64,000 bases of DNA from Oribacterium sinus (lineage in GTDB: Bacteria; Bacillota; Clostridia; Lachnospirales; Lachnospiraceae), in the NCBI RefSeq assembly GCF_014202695.1, contig NZ_JACHHH010000007.1:1-64000 (forward strand). The letters are read 5' to 3'. Under the pieces are notes generated by a model. That model saw only the letters and a list, made by a program, of their open reading frames with translations. It was not told the origin of the DNA and made no database searches. The position numbers were made by a program, and so were the translations under genes. Positions 33,674 through 42,617 of the stretch are shown here, one piece after another. The number at the start of each line of letters is the position of its first letter. The stretch's first letter is position 1.

Positions 33674-34836
33674 TATTTTCTCCCTTTACCATTGTACTGG
33701 TAAAAATAGGTTTTCATCATACCGTTGTAAAGCTTTCTGTTTTTATCCGCCTTCCCAAGGTATTTCTCCGCCTGCTCGTAAGCGGTGATTAAGCAAAGTC
33801 GCCAATCATCCAGATCTTCATAAGCCTCTCTAAGCTCCGTATATAACAGAGGCAGATTTCTCTTATCCTCGATTCGCTCTCCGTAGGGAGGATTGGTTAA
33901 AATCAAGCCTCCTCGCTTACTGTGGGACATCTTCCCCACTTCTCTTTCCTGAAAATGGATGAGCTTTCCAACTCCTGCCCGCTCCGCATTTTCACGGCAA
34001 ACCGGAATCATGGCAGGATCGATATCATAGCCCTGAATATCCACCATTTTTCCATAGGAATTCTTCTTGCTTTCTAATAGGCTACGGTCAATTTCATCCC
34101 CTGCCTCCTCCAAAGCATAGTCCCATTCCTTTTTAGGAATCAGGTTTTCCCAGGCTTCCGCCGTAAAATGTCTATGCATTCCGGGAGCAATCTTTGCCGC
34201 AATCATAGCCGCCTCTATGGGAAAGGTTCCTGCACCGCACATGGGATCCACAAAGGGGGCATCCTCTCTCCATTTGCTAAGGAGAATCAGGGAGGCAGCC
34301 AAGGTTTCCTTAATGGGCGCCTTTCCCATTTTTAAACGATAGCCTCTTTTATGCAGAGAGTCTCCACTGGTGTCCAAACAGAGTAAAACCTCATCCTTAT
34401 ACAGAGAAACACGGAAGGGGTACTTGGCTCCGTGCTCCTCAAAAAAACTCTGATGATAGTAGGATGCCATCCGGTCAACCATGGCTTTCTTCATTACGGA
34501 CTGAATATCTCTGGGCGAAAACAGCTTGGATTTCACGGAGCCGGCCTTGGTCACCCAGAAGGAGGCATCCTTTGGCAGATACTCTTCCAACGGAAGGGCC
34601 TTGGTACCCTGAAACAAATCCTCGTAGGATTCCGCATGGAAGGAGCCCAGCTTTAATAAAACTCTTTCCCCTGTTCTCAGGAAAATGTTGGCACGGACGA
34701 TAGCCTCCGCATCTCCGATAAAATGCACCTTTCCGTCGCTAACGGTATGCACATCATAACCCAAATCCTGAATTTCTTTTTTACAGACTGCTTCCAGTCC
34801 AAAGTGGCAGGGTACCACCAGTTCCATTCTTTGCAT
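33673..34836 (-). CDS. THUMP-domain class I SAM rRNA methyltransferase (RlmL N-terminal / YpsC type)
   Basis: The 387-residue protein probably makes m2G2445 in 23S rRNA. It contains an N-terminal ferredoxin-like plus THUMP region (MELVVPCHFGLEAVCKKEI to about residue 160), KRGYRLKMGKAPIKETLAA, the SAM site FVDPMCGAGTFPIEAAMIA and the catalytic NPPYGERI. AGGAGG lies just before the ATG of MQRMELV, chosen over the longer open frame to 34872. It is coupled to the downstream fusion gene through TAATG. Confidence 0.9.
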   Translation of the reverse strand: MQRMELVVPCHFGLEAVCKKEIQDLGYDVHTVSDGKVHFIGDAEAIVRANIFLRTGERVLLKLGSFHAESYEDLFQGTKALPLEEYLPKDASFWVTKAGSVKSKLFSPRDIQSVMKKAMVDRMASYYHQSFFEEHGAKYPFRVSLYKDEVLLCLDTSGDSLHKRGYRLKMGKAPIKETLAASLILLSKWREDAPFVDPMCGAGTFPIEAAMIAAKIAPGMHRHFTAEAWENLIPKKEWDYALEEAGDEIDRSLLESKKNSYGKMVDIQGYDIDPAMIPVCRENAERAGVGKLIHFQEREVGKMSHSKRGGLILTNPPYGERIEDKRNLPLLYTELREAYEDLDDWRLCLITAYEQAEKYLGKADKNRKLYNGMMKTYFYQYNGKGRK

Positions 34837-34844
34837 CTTCCCTC

Positions 34845-35429
34845 CTATCGAAAAAGGTATGCCAAAATCCAAAGGATTACCGCCACCGCAAGTACAGGGA
34901 GTAAAATCGGTGCCAAAGCGGAAATGATTCCCGCAAAAACCGCGATAATTCCCCCGATAATCAGGAAGAAAATCACAAGAGAAATCACACAGCCTAAGGG
35001 ACTGACAGGAATGATACGGGGTCCTCCTGCATTTTCAAAGGCCGACTGTCTATCCTGCCGAATGTCCTCTTCTTTATATTGGGTATAGCCTGTCTTTTCC
35101 CTAAAGGATTGAGACTGTCTGCTATCTTCTTCCGCTCCCTTGTATTGTAAATCTTCTTCGTCGGAAGCATAGTTAATCTCACTTTCCGCATAACGGAAAG
35201 GAGTGCTTCTGGCTACATGATCTCCTCCCGCCTCTGCAGCATCAATAATGCTTTTTGCCAAAAGCCTTGGCTCAGAAAGGGAAGCAATAACTTCTTCCTC
35301 GGTTTTTCCACCCCGCACTTCCGTCAGGATGTACTCTTCATAAAAACGTTGTTGCTCCAGAATAACTTGTTCCGAAACATTTTGCTTTAATTCTAAAACC
35401 AGTTCCCGAATAAATTCCTCTTTCCTCAC
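34845..35429 (-). CDS. DUF1700/HAAS-like protein with C-terminal membrane segments
   Basis: The 194-residue protein starts with a helical domain, MRKEEFIRELVLELKQNVSE to LSEPRLLAKSIID, resembling DUF1700/HAAS N-termini that often regulate or partner PadR-type systems. The middle (about residues 75-140) is polar and low complexity. The C terminus has two hydrophobic segments, CVISLVIFFLIIGGIIAVFA and a second ending WILAYLFR. No PadR regulator is adjacent. Its function is unknown. Confidence 0.7.
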   Translation of the reverse strand: MRKEEFIRELVLELKQNVSEQVILEQQRFYEEYILTEVRGGKTEEEVIASLSEPRLLAKSIIDAAEAGGDHVARSTPFRYAESEINYASDEEDLQYKGAEEDSRQSQSFREKTGYTQYKEEDIRQDRQSAFENAGGPRIIPVSPLGCVISLVIFFLIIGGIIAVFAGIISALAPILLPVLAVAVILWILAYLFR

Positions 35430-35549
35430 CTATTCCTCCTAAAACTCAAGCAAAGCTTGGGCTGAGCATATCTTCCTCTTTAGCTTAGCTCTATTTTCTC
35501 TTTAAAAGTCCAAAAGACACGGAAATATTTGTAAAGCTATAAGCTGCAC

Positions 35550-37343
35550 TTACTCTTCTGTAATGGCAATGTGCAAATCCTTTAGCTGCTGGGGATCAAA
35601 GACCTCAGCCGGTGCATCCATCATAGCATCGGAACCGTCCTTTCCCTTCGGAAAAGCAATGACATCGCGGATGCTCTCCGCGCCCACCATCCACATCGCC
35701 AAACGGTCTAAGCCGTAGGCAAGACCTGCATGGGGAGGTACACCGTACTGAAAGGCTTCCAATAAGAAACCAAACTGCTCAGTGGCTCTTTCCTTCGTAA
35801 AGCCAAGCTTTTCCAACATTTTCTCCTGCACATGAGACTGGTGAATTCTGACAGAACCGCCACCCAGCTCCGTTCCGTTCAAAACAATATCGTAGGCCTT
35901 GGCTCTAACCTTGGACAAATCCTCTTCATCCACCAAGGGAAGGTCTTCTTCCATAGGCATGGTGAAGGGGTGATGCATGGCCTGATATCTTCCCAATTCC
36001 TCGGAATATTCAAACATGGGGAACTCGGTAACCCAGAGGAACTTCCACTGTCCCTTCTGAATTAAGTCTAAATCCTTTCCTAAAGCAAGACGTAAAGCTC
36101 CAAGGCTGTTCCATACCACCTGCTTCTTCTCATCGGATACCAAGAAGAGAAGATCTCCCTGCTCTAAGCCTGTAGCCTCTGTTAATCTCTTTATATCCTC
36201 CTCGGACATAAACTTGGCAAAGGAAGACTTTACGGAGCCGTCTTCCCCGTAGCCGAACCAGGCCAAGCCCTTTGCCTGATAGCCCTTTACCAGCTCCACA
36301 TAGCTGTCAATCTTCTTTCTGGGCATGGAGGCCTGTCCCTTTAAAAGAATACCCTTGACCTTACCGCCATTTTCTACGCACTGGCTGAATACGGAGAAGC
36401 CGCAACCCCGTACCGCCTCGGTACACTCCAGTAAAGGCAGGTCAAAACGAAGATCCGGCTTATCGGAACCGTAATTTTCCATAGCATCAATCCAGGTCAT
36501 TCTCTGTAAAGGAAGAGAAATGTCCACCTGACAGATTTCCTTGAAAATATACTGTAAAAGTCTCTCGTTCACTTCCAAAACGTCTTCCATATCCACGAAA
36601 GACAGCTCCATATCCACCTGGGTAAACTCAGGCTGACGGTCCGCTCTTAAATCCTCATCACGATAGCATCTTGCCAGCTGGAAATAACGATCCATACCGG
36701 AAACCATTAAGAGCTGCTTTAAAAGCTGAGGAGACTGGGGCAGGGCATAGAAGGAACCCTGATGCAGGCGAGATGGCACCAGGAAGTCTCTGGCTCCCTC
36801 AGGGGTGGACTTAATCAATGTAGGCGTTTCAATCTCCAAGAATCCTTCCTTGGACAAAAAGGCACGAATCAGCTGGGAAAGTCTGGCCCTTGTCATAATT
36901 CTCTTCGCCAAATCCGGTCTTCTCAAATCCAGATAACGGTACTTTAAGCGTAAGTCTTCCTTGGTCTTGCTATCTTCTTCAATGGGGAAGGGAGGAGTCT
37001 CCGCCTCTGCCAGGATTCTCAAGCTTTTTGCTACCAGCTCCACAGCTCCTGTAGCAAGGCTGGCATTGGCATCCTTTCCTCTGCTTCGAAGCTCTCCTTC
37101 TACCGCAATAACAAACTCCGCTCTTAGCTTGGAGGCCTTTTCAAAAACCTCTGCACCGCATTCATTTTCCTCAAAAAGAATCTGTAGGATTCCGGAACGG
37201 TCTCTAAGGTCTGTAAAAATAAGACCACCCTTATTTCTGGACTTCTGTACCCAGCCCATCATGCAGACCGTTTTTCCGATATACTCCTCTCCCAATTCTC
37301 CGCATCTTGCGGTTCTGTGTAAACCTCTCATTGACTCAGCCAT
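35550..37343 (-). CDS. aspS: Aspartate--tRNA ligase
   Basis: The 597-residue bacterial-type AspRS has an N-terminal OB fold (GWVQKSRNKGGLIFTDLRD), motif 2 CYRDEDLRADRQPEFTQVD, the bacterial GAD insertion in the middle and motif 3 GLAYGLDRLAMWMVGAESI. It follows hisS on the same strand with a 107-base gap, the classic hisS-aspS order of Firmicutes. AsnRS is encoded separately (342-1730). The gap shows no T-box. Confidence 0.98.
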   Translation of the reverse strand: MAESMRGLHRTARCGELGEEYIGKTVCMMGWVQKSRNKGGLIFTDLRDRSGILQILFEENECGAEVFEKASKLRAEFVIAVEGELRSRGKDANASLATGAVELVAKSLRILAEAETPPFPIEEDSKTKEDLRLKYRYLDLRRPDLAKRIMTRARLSQLIRAFLSKEGFLEIETPTLIKSTPEGARDFLVPSRLHQGSFYALPQSPQLLKQLLMVSGMDRYFQLARCYRDEDLRADRQPEFTQVDMELSFVDMEDVLEVNERLLQYIFKEICQVDISLPLQRMTWIDAMENYGSDKPDLRFDLPLLECTEAVRGCGFSVFSQCVENGGKVKGILLKGQASMPRKKIDSYVELVKGYQAKGLAWFGYGEDGSVKSSFAKFMSEEDIKRLTEATGLEQGDLLFLVSDEKKQVVWNSLGALRLALGKDLDLIQKGQWKFLWVTEFPMFEYSEELGRYQAMHHPFTMPMEEDLPLVDEEDLSKVRAKAYDIVLNGTELGGGSVRIHQSHVQEKMLEKLGFTKERATEQFGFLLEAFQYGVPPHAGLAYGLDRLAMWMVGAESIRDVIAFPKGKDGSDAMMDAPAEVFDPQQLKDLHIAITEE

Positions 37344-37450
37344 AACTTTACCCTCTCAATCTTTTCTTGCAACAGCTTACCGGATTCTCTGCCGAAAATG
37401 TTTCTGAAAATATCCTATCTCCAGGAGACTTTTTGTTCCGGCTCCCTATT

Positions 37451-38713
37451 TTAAGCTTTTGAAAAATATTCTATAAACTCGCTGTAGCCTTCCTTGCTCA
37501 GCTGCTCCTTCTGGAATTTCTTATTTTTATTCATTTGGGAAAGCAATACCACTTCTCCCTTGGCTCTTCTGTCCATAGCATCCAGCAGAGCCTTCTTCAG
37601 CTCCTCTTCCTGCAAATCCTTCTCCAAAAGAATCGCCTTCTTCTCCGCCCTAACTTCCGAAGCCTCCCCTTCCATAAGAATGGTGATGATTCGCTCAAAG
37701 CCGATGGAAAATCCCACCGCAGGGGTATCGATACCGGTAAACTTTCCTACCATCTTGTCATAACGACCGCCTCCGCCGATAGAGCCGGAAAATAATGTGG
37801 AACGCACTTCGAATATCGGCCCGGTATAATAGCCCATGCCTCGCACAAGACTGGGATCAAAACGAAGAGGAATCTTTCCCTTTCCGGAGATTTCCACCAA
37901 ATCCATAATCTTATAAAGGTTTTGGCAAACACCTTCCTCTAAAACATCCTTTAGCTTTTCCCCAAGAGAAAGGAGGTCTTCCTTCTTTCCGGAAACCTGA
38001 TCCAAAAGCTCGGTATAACGGGAAATCTGCTCCTCGGAATAGCCAAGACCTGCCAGTTCCTCCTTTACCCCGTCTCTTCCAATCTTATCTTCCTTATCCA
38101 GTATAATGGAAATCTGTTCAAAATCCCCCTCCGGAAATCCTGCATAGCGCTGCATTGCTTTCAGAATTTCTCTGTCATTTACCACGATATAGAAGGGATA
38201 CTGTTCTCCAAAACCGATTTCCTGTAACAGGGTTCCCATAGCCAAAAGCAAATCTATCTCCGAAAGGAAGGAGGAATCTCCGAAAATATCAATATCGCAT
38301 TGCCAAAACTCCCGGAATCTTCCCTTTTGAGGACGATCAGCCCTGAATACAGGTCCAATCTGCAATGCCTTAAAGGGACTGGGGAGCTTCGCCTGATTCT
38401 CCGCATAAAAACGGGAAAGAGGCAGGGTTAAGTCATACCGAAGCCCTGCATCGGAAAGGGCCTCAAAATCCCCCTTCTCAATGGCTTCCTTCAGCTTCTC
38501 CCCTCGCTTCTCCACCTTAAAAATCAGCTTTTCATTGTCTCCTCCCTGCTTACTGAGAAGATTTTCCAAATGCTCTACGATGGGGGTTTCAATCTCCGTA
38601 AAGCCGAAGCGTCCGTAAACCCGTCTGATTGCGGAAAGAATTCTCTGCCGGATGGCCATCTCCTCCGGTAAAATATCCTTCATTCCTGTTACAGCTTTTT
38701 TCTTCAATGCCAT
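37451..38713 (-). CDS. hisS: Histidine--tRNA ligase
   Basis: The 420-residue class II synthetase shows KAVTGMKDILPEEM at the N terminus, motif 2 as FRADRPQKGRFREFWQCD, the histidine A motif GMGYYTGPIFEVR and GGGRYDKMVGKF. The C-terminal anticodon-binding domain is short and diverged after VGFSIGFERI. HisZ is excluded because the catalytic motifs are intact. The matching tRNA-His gene is at 31387-31461. Confidence 0.96.
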   Translation of the reverse strand: MALKKKAVTGMKDILPEEMAIRQRILSAIRRVYGRFGFTEIETPIVEHLENLLSKQGGDNEKLIFKVEKRGEKLKEAIEKGDFEALSDAGLRYDLTLPLSRFYAENQAKLPSPFKALQIGPVFRADRPQKGRFREFWQCDIDIFGDSSFLSEIDLLLAMGTLLQEIGFGEQYPFYIVVNDREILKAMQRYAGFPEGDFEQISIILDKEDKIGRDGVKEELAGLGYSEEQISRYTELLDQVSGKKEDLLSLGEKLKDVLEEGVCQNLYKIMDLVEISGKGKIPLRFDPSLVRGMGYYTGPIFEVRSTLFSGSIGGGGRYDKMVGKFTGIDTPAVGFSIGFERIITILMEGEASEVRAEKKAILLEKDLQEEELKKALLDAMDRRAKGEVVLLSQMNKNKKFQKEQLSKEGYSEFIEYFSKA

Positions 38714-38718
38714 AATTC

Positions 38719-39996
38719 CTACTTTCTGTTCTGCAAATACTTCTGAAAATCCTCATCAATATCCAGGGTGGCAAAATAATCCGTATCCCTCTGAGCTCTT
38801 CTGATACACTTTACTGTACCATCTTCTTTTAAGAGAAGCTCTGCACACCAAAGCTTTCCGTTGTAATTGTATCCCATAGCAAAACCGTGGGCTCCCGCAT
38901 CGTGGAAGAAAAGGTAGTCTCCCTTTTCCAGTACCGGCAACTCTCTGTTTTTCGCAAACTTATCATTATTTTCACAAAGAGAACCGACTACATCATAGGT
39001 CTTCGTCTCTTTTTCCTCTTCTTTTCCCAGCACCGTAATATGATGATAAGCATCATAAATAGCCGGACGCATCAGATTTGCCGCACAGGCATCCACCCCT
39101 GCATAGTGTCTGTAGGTCTCCTTAAAATGAATCACCTTGGTAATCAAAGCCCCGTAGGGTGCCAGCATAAAACGTCCCAGCTCCGTGCAAAGGCGGATAT
39201 GTCCAAGACCGTTCGGTACTAAAATTTCTTCAAAAACCTCCTTAACGCCCTGTCCAATCAGGAGAATGTCATTGGGCTCCTGCTCCGGACGATAAGGAAT
39301 GCCGATTCCTCCGGAAAGATTGACAAAGTCCAGAGAAATCCCAAGCTCCTTCTTAATCCGTACCACCAACTGAAAAAGCTGTCTTGCCAAAACCGGGTAA
39401 TACTCATTGCTTACAGTATTGGAGGCAAGAAAAGCATGGATTCCGAAATGTTCTACACCCTTTTCCTTTAAAATTTTATAGCCCTCCAGAATCTGAGCCT
39501 CCGTCATACCGAACTTGGCTTCTTCCGGATTATCCATAATAGTATTGGCAATTTTAAAATAGCCTCCGGGATTAAAACGCAAACTCATGGTTTTGGGCAG
39601 GGTTCCCAGGGTTTCTTCCACTTCCGCAATATTGGAAAAATCATCCAAGTTAATGATTCCTCCCAGCTCCCTGGCAAAGATATATTCCTCTTCCGGAGTA
39701 TCATTAGAGGAAAACATAATTTCTTGTCCTTTGAAACCGCAAGCCTCGGCCATGGTCAATTCCACTTTAGAGGAGCAGTCTACCCCGCAACCTTCTTCCT
39801 TTAAAATCCGTAAAATAGCAGTATTGGGGGTTGCCTTAATGGCAAAATACTCTTTAAAGCCCGGATTCCAGGAGAAGGCCTTATACAGCTTTCGGGCAGT
39901 ATCCCGAATTCCCTTTTCGTCATACAGATAAAAAGGTGTGGGATATTCCTTGGCGATTGCTTCCACTTGTTCTTTACTTACATACGCATTTTTCAT
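38719..39996 (-). CDS. lysA: Diaminopimelate decarboxylase
   Basis: This PLP enzyme of alanine-racemase fold makes lysine from meso-diaminopimelate. The PLP Lys is in YFAIKATPNTAILRIL, and GCGVDCSSKVEL, LSGGIGIPYRPEQ, ELGRFMLAPYG and GSLCENNDKFAKNR (substrate Cys) follow. AGGAG five bases upstream picks the ATG of MKNAYVSKE, giving 425 residues. It lies five bases before hisS; dapF at 55873-56700 supplies its substrate. Confidence 0.92.
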   Translation of the reverse strand: MKNAYVSKEQVEAIAKEYPTPFYLYDEKGIRDTARKLYKAFSWNPGFKEYFAIKATPNTAILRILKEEGCGVDCSSKVELTMAEACGFKGQEIMFSSNDTPEEEYIFARELGGIINLDDFSNIAEVEETLGTLPKTMSLRFNPGGYFKIANTIMDNPEEAKFGMTEAQILEGYKILKEKGVEHFGIHAFLASNTVSNEYYPVLARQLFQLVVRIKKELGISLDFVNLSGGIGIPYRPEQEPNDILLIGQGVKEVFEEILVPNGLGHIRLCTELGRFMLAPYGALITKVIHFKETYRHYAGVDACAANLMRPAIYDAYHHITVLGKEEEKETKTYDVVGSLCENNDKFAKNRELPVLEKGDYLFFHDAGAHGFAMGYNYNGKLWCAELLLKEDGTVKCIRRAQRDTDYFATLDIDEDFQKYLQNRK

Positions 39997-40060
39997 CTTT
40001 TCTCCTACTCCATACATCCTACTTTATCAATTTCGAAAAATGAGATACTCATTAAAAATA

Positions 40061-40103
40061 AAAAAAGTCCCTTCCTATCTTAAACATAAGGAAGGGACTT
40101 TTC
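40061..40103. terminator. Bidirectional terminator after pyk
   Basis: AAGTCCCTTCCT and AGGAAGGGACTT form a 12-pair stem, followed by TTTTTTT on the minus strand and TTTTC on the plus strand. It separates pyk from lysA. Confidence 0.9.
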
Positions 40104-40124
40104 AAGTGAGAATCCTGTGAAATC

Positions 40125-41561
40125 TTATTTAGGAACAACCATAACTCGCATAATATTGGTGCTGTTGGCAACCTGCTGCTTTAAGAGACGATTGAGTACT
40201 CCTGCAGTAATGATGCAAAGGTCTCCGGAATCCACATGGCCCATGCTCTTCAGCTCTTCTAAAGAACTTTCAAACAACTCGTCGGTGGTTTCCGCACGTC
40301 TTGCCCAAACCGGAGTTACTCCCCAGTACAGCATCATCTGTCTGGTGGTTACCTGACTGGGAGAAAGAGCGAAGATATTCGTTCTGGGACGATATTTGGC
40401 AATCATGGAGGCGGTAATTCCGGTAAGTGTCGGTGCAACGATTGCCTTGGCATGAAGCTCGTGGGCGGTGGTTACGGAAGCCGCACAAACCGCATTGCCG
40501 ATGCTCTCATATACGGTTCTCTCCACAAGTCTTGTCTTAAACTGCTTATAATCCAAAAACTGCTCGGAATATTCTACGATGGAAGCCATGGTCTCCGCAG
40601 CCTCTACGGGATACTTACCGTTAGCGGTTTCTCCGGAGAGCATCACTGCATCCGTACCGTTTTCTACTGCATTGGCCACATCGGTAACCTCCGCTCTGGT
40701 AGGTCTTGGATTTCTAATCATGGAATCCAGCATCTGGGTCGCGGTAATAACCAGTTTTCCGTGGAAGTTACATTTTTCGATAATCTCCCTCTGCAAATGA
40801 GGAAGACGACGAGCTTCCACTTCTACGCCCAAATCTCCTCTTGCCACCATGATTCCGTCTGCTTCGTCAATGATGGAATCCAGATTATCCAATCCCTCCT
40901 GGGACTCAATCTTAGCGATAATCTTCATCTGAGAGCCGGCCTCATCCAAGAGGGTACGAATCTGACGAATGGCATCTGCGGAGCGAACGAATGAAGCGGC
41001 AATAAAGTCAAATTCTTCTGAAATACCAAAGCGAATATCCTCGATATCCTTTTCAGTAATAGAGGGAAGCTGGATGGGAACATTGGGTACATTCACGCCC
41101 TTTCTCTCCCCAAGCTCACCGCCGTTAGTTACCTTACAGTGAATTTCCTGTCCATTAACGGAAAGCACCTCTAAACCGATTAAACCGTCATCAATCAAAA
41201 TCACATTTCCGGGCTTTACATCCTCATGAAGGTGCTCGTAGTTGATATAAATTTTCTGCTTTGTCCCTACCACTTCCTCGGTAGTAAGGGTAATCTCATC
41301 TCCCTCTTGAAAAGTAATCTTATTGCCTCCCTCCAAAACACCGGTACGGATTTCCGGTCCCTTGGTGTCCAAAAGAGCAGCAATGGGTCTTCCCACTTCT
41401 TTTCTGGCCTTCCGAAGCATTTCCAATCTAGCTAGATGCTCCTCATGGTTTCCATGGGAAAAGTTAAAACGAGCCACATCCATGGTCTTTGCCAGCTTAA
41501 GCAACAGCTCATAATCATTTTCATTGGGTCCCATGGTACATACAATCTTCGTTCTTCTCAT
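40125..41561 (-). CDS. pyk: Pyruvate kinase
   Basis: This enzyme catalyses the last glycolytic step, PEP plus ADP to pyruvate plus ATP. The 478-residue form has MRRTKIVCTMGPNENDYE, RFNFSHGNHEEH, IAKIESQEGLDNLD (catalytic Lys), MVARGDLGVEV and ATQMLDSMIRNPRPTRAEVT. It lacks the C-terminal PEP-utiliser-like domain seen in Bacillus and many clostridia. It is monocistronic, with a terminator downstream. Confidence 0.98.
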   Translation of the reverse strand: MRRTKIVCTMGPNENDYELLLKLAKTMDVARFNFSHGNHEEHLARLEMLRKARKEVGRPIAALLDTKGPEIRTGVLEGGNKITFQEGDEITLTTEEVVGTKQKIYINYEHLHEDVKPGNVILIDDGLIGLEVLSVNGQEIHCKVTNGGELGERKGVNVPNVPIQLPSITEKDIEDIRFGISEEFDFIAASFVRSADAIRQIRTLLDEAGSQMKIIAKIESQEGLDNLDSIIDEADGIMVARGDLGVEVEARRLPHLQREIIEKCNFHGKLVITATQMLDSMIRNPRPTRAEVTDVANAVENGTDAVMLSGETANGKYPVEAAETMASIVEYSEQFLDYKQFKTRLVERTVYESIGNAVCAASVTTAHELHAKAIVAPTLTGITASMIAKYRPRTNIFALSPSQVTTRQMMLYWGVTPVWARRAETTDELFESSLEELKSMGHVDSGDLCIITAGVLNRLLKQQVANSTNIMRVMVVPK

Positions 41562-41647
41562 TTTTTTCTCCTTTACTCACTCACTATTTTCCACTCATTT
41601 TCAGACTCTACTCTATCACATCGACAAGTTTTGCAAAAAACGTAAGC

Positions 41648-42304
41648 CTATCGATAACGATTAATGTGAAAGATATTTTTATTGTTTCCCTGATTCTGTA
41701 ATAGGAAGAACAACAAAACATTGGCAAAAGACAGGAGAATAGAAACCCTCTCTCCCATATTTGGACTGGTCAAAAAGAAAAAGAAATACAGCGCCGTTTC
41801 TATTCCCGCCAGGTACTTGGCCTTAATCGGAAAAAGGAAGTAAATGTAAAACATAGTATCCGGCAAACTTAAAGCATAGGCCAAGAAAATACTGAAGCTC
41901 ATGTAGGTGGGATTTAACTGTAAAGACACGCCGGTAAAGAGATAAATCAGGATACCTACCACATTATAAAGGATGATACCGGAGGCAATAAAAAACGTAT
42001 AACGGAAGCTCCCCCAGAGAAATTCCAGCGTTTTTCCGATATTATAGTACACCATAATACCGATAATGGCCCAAAACACGCCGGAAAATCCTCCCCCTGC
42101 CGGAAAGTAAAACAAAAATGTAAAAATCCGCCAGATATGTCCATGGAGAATTGCTTCCGGATCCAAATCCATATAATAATAGTAAATTTCCGGTGCCACC
42201 ACCTGAATCATAAAGCCTATTCCGTAAATCACACAAATATACTGCATTAAATTAGGAATGGCGAAGCGTCCGAACTTTCTATTTAAACGGTCCAAGATAT
42301 TCAT
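41648..42304 (-). CDS. Rhomboid-like membrane protein without protease residues
   Basis: The 218-residue protein has about six membrane segments. HGHIWRIFTFLFYFP and FYFPAGGGFSGVFWAIIGIM have the rhomboid/Derlin layout, but no GxSG serine motif or catalytic His is visible, so proteolysis is unlikely. The ATG of MNILDRLNRK is preferred because a GGTAGTGAG-type site precedes it, though the frame stays open to 42367. Its role is unknown. Confidence 0.7.
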   Translation of the reverse strand: MNILDRLNRKFGRFAIPNLMQYICVIYGIGFMIQVVAPEIYYYYMDLDPEAILHGHIWRIFTFLFYFPAGGGFSGVFWAIIGIMVYYNIGKTLEFLWGSFRYTFFIASGIILYNVVGILIYLFTGVSLQLNPTYMSFSIFLAYALSLPDTMFYIYFLFPIKAKYLAGIETALYFFFFLTSPNMGERVSILLSFANVLLFFLLQNQGNNKNIFHINRYR

Positions 42305-42510
42305 TCTCACTACCTTTCTTTGATTCGCTTTCAAGCTGAGCAAATTTCTTTTCTCCCGCTCTTCCACTGTTGTCTTTTACTATCTTCTTGCACCGCATGA
42401 GTATACTTGTCTCCCCTGGCTTTTTCAAGATGAAATTAGGATTGTCTTATGGTTTTTATTAAAATTCTATTAAGCACAGCTCTTTTTATTATTTTTTTAG
42501 AAAGGCTTTA

Positions 42511-42539
42511 TTGTTGCCCCCCTCCCTTTGTGTTAGAGT
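42511..42539 (+). promoter_or_regulatory. Probable promoter of the dehydratase activase gene
   Basis: TTGTTG (42511-42516) and an extended TGTTAGAGT (-10 at 42534-42539) are 17 bases apart. The rest of 42305-42617 holds no gene or repeat that I can support. Confidence 0.5.
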
Positions 42540-42617
42540 AAATCCTTGAACTTTTTCCTATGGGAGAAAGGCAGATTTTTACAAGCTTGCTTAGAAAGTA
42601 TAGAAAAGGGTGAATTT

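Noticed and set aside
35430-39996. T-box or lysine riboswitch in front of hisS/aspS/lysA
   Set aside because: The gaps are short and no AGGGTGG-type T-box or lysine riboswitch core is visible. The same holds for the asnS leader.
41648-42304. Active rhomboid protease
   Set aside because: The membrane layout is rhomboid-like, but the GxSG serine and the catalytic His are not visible.
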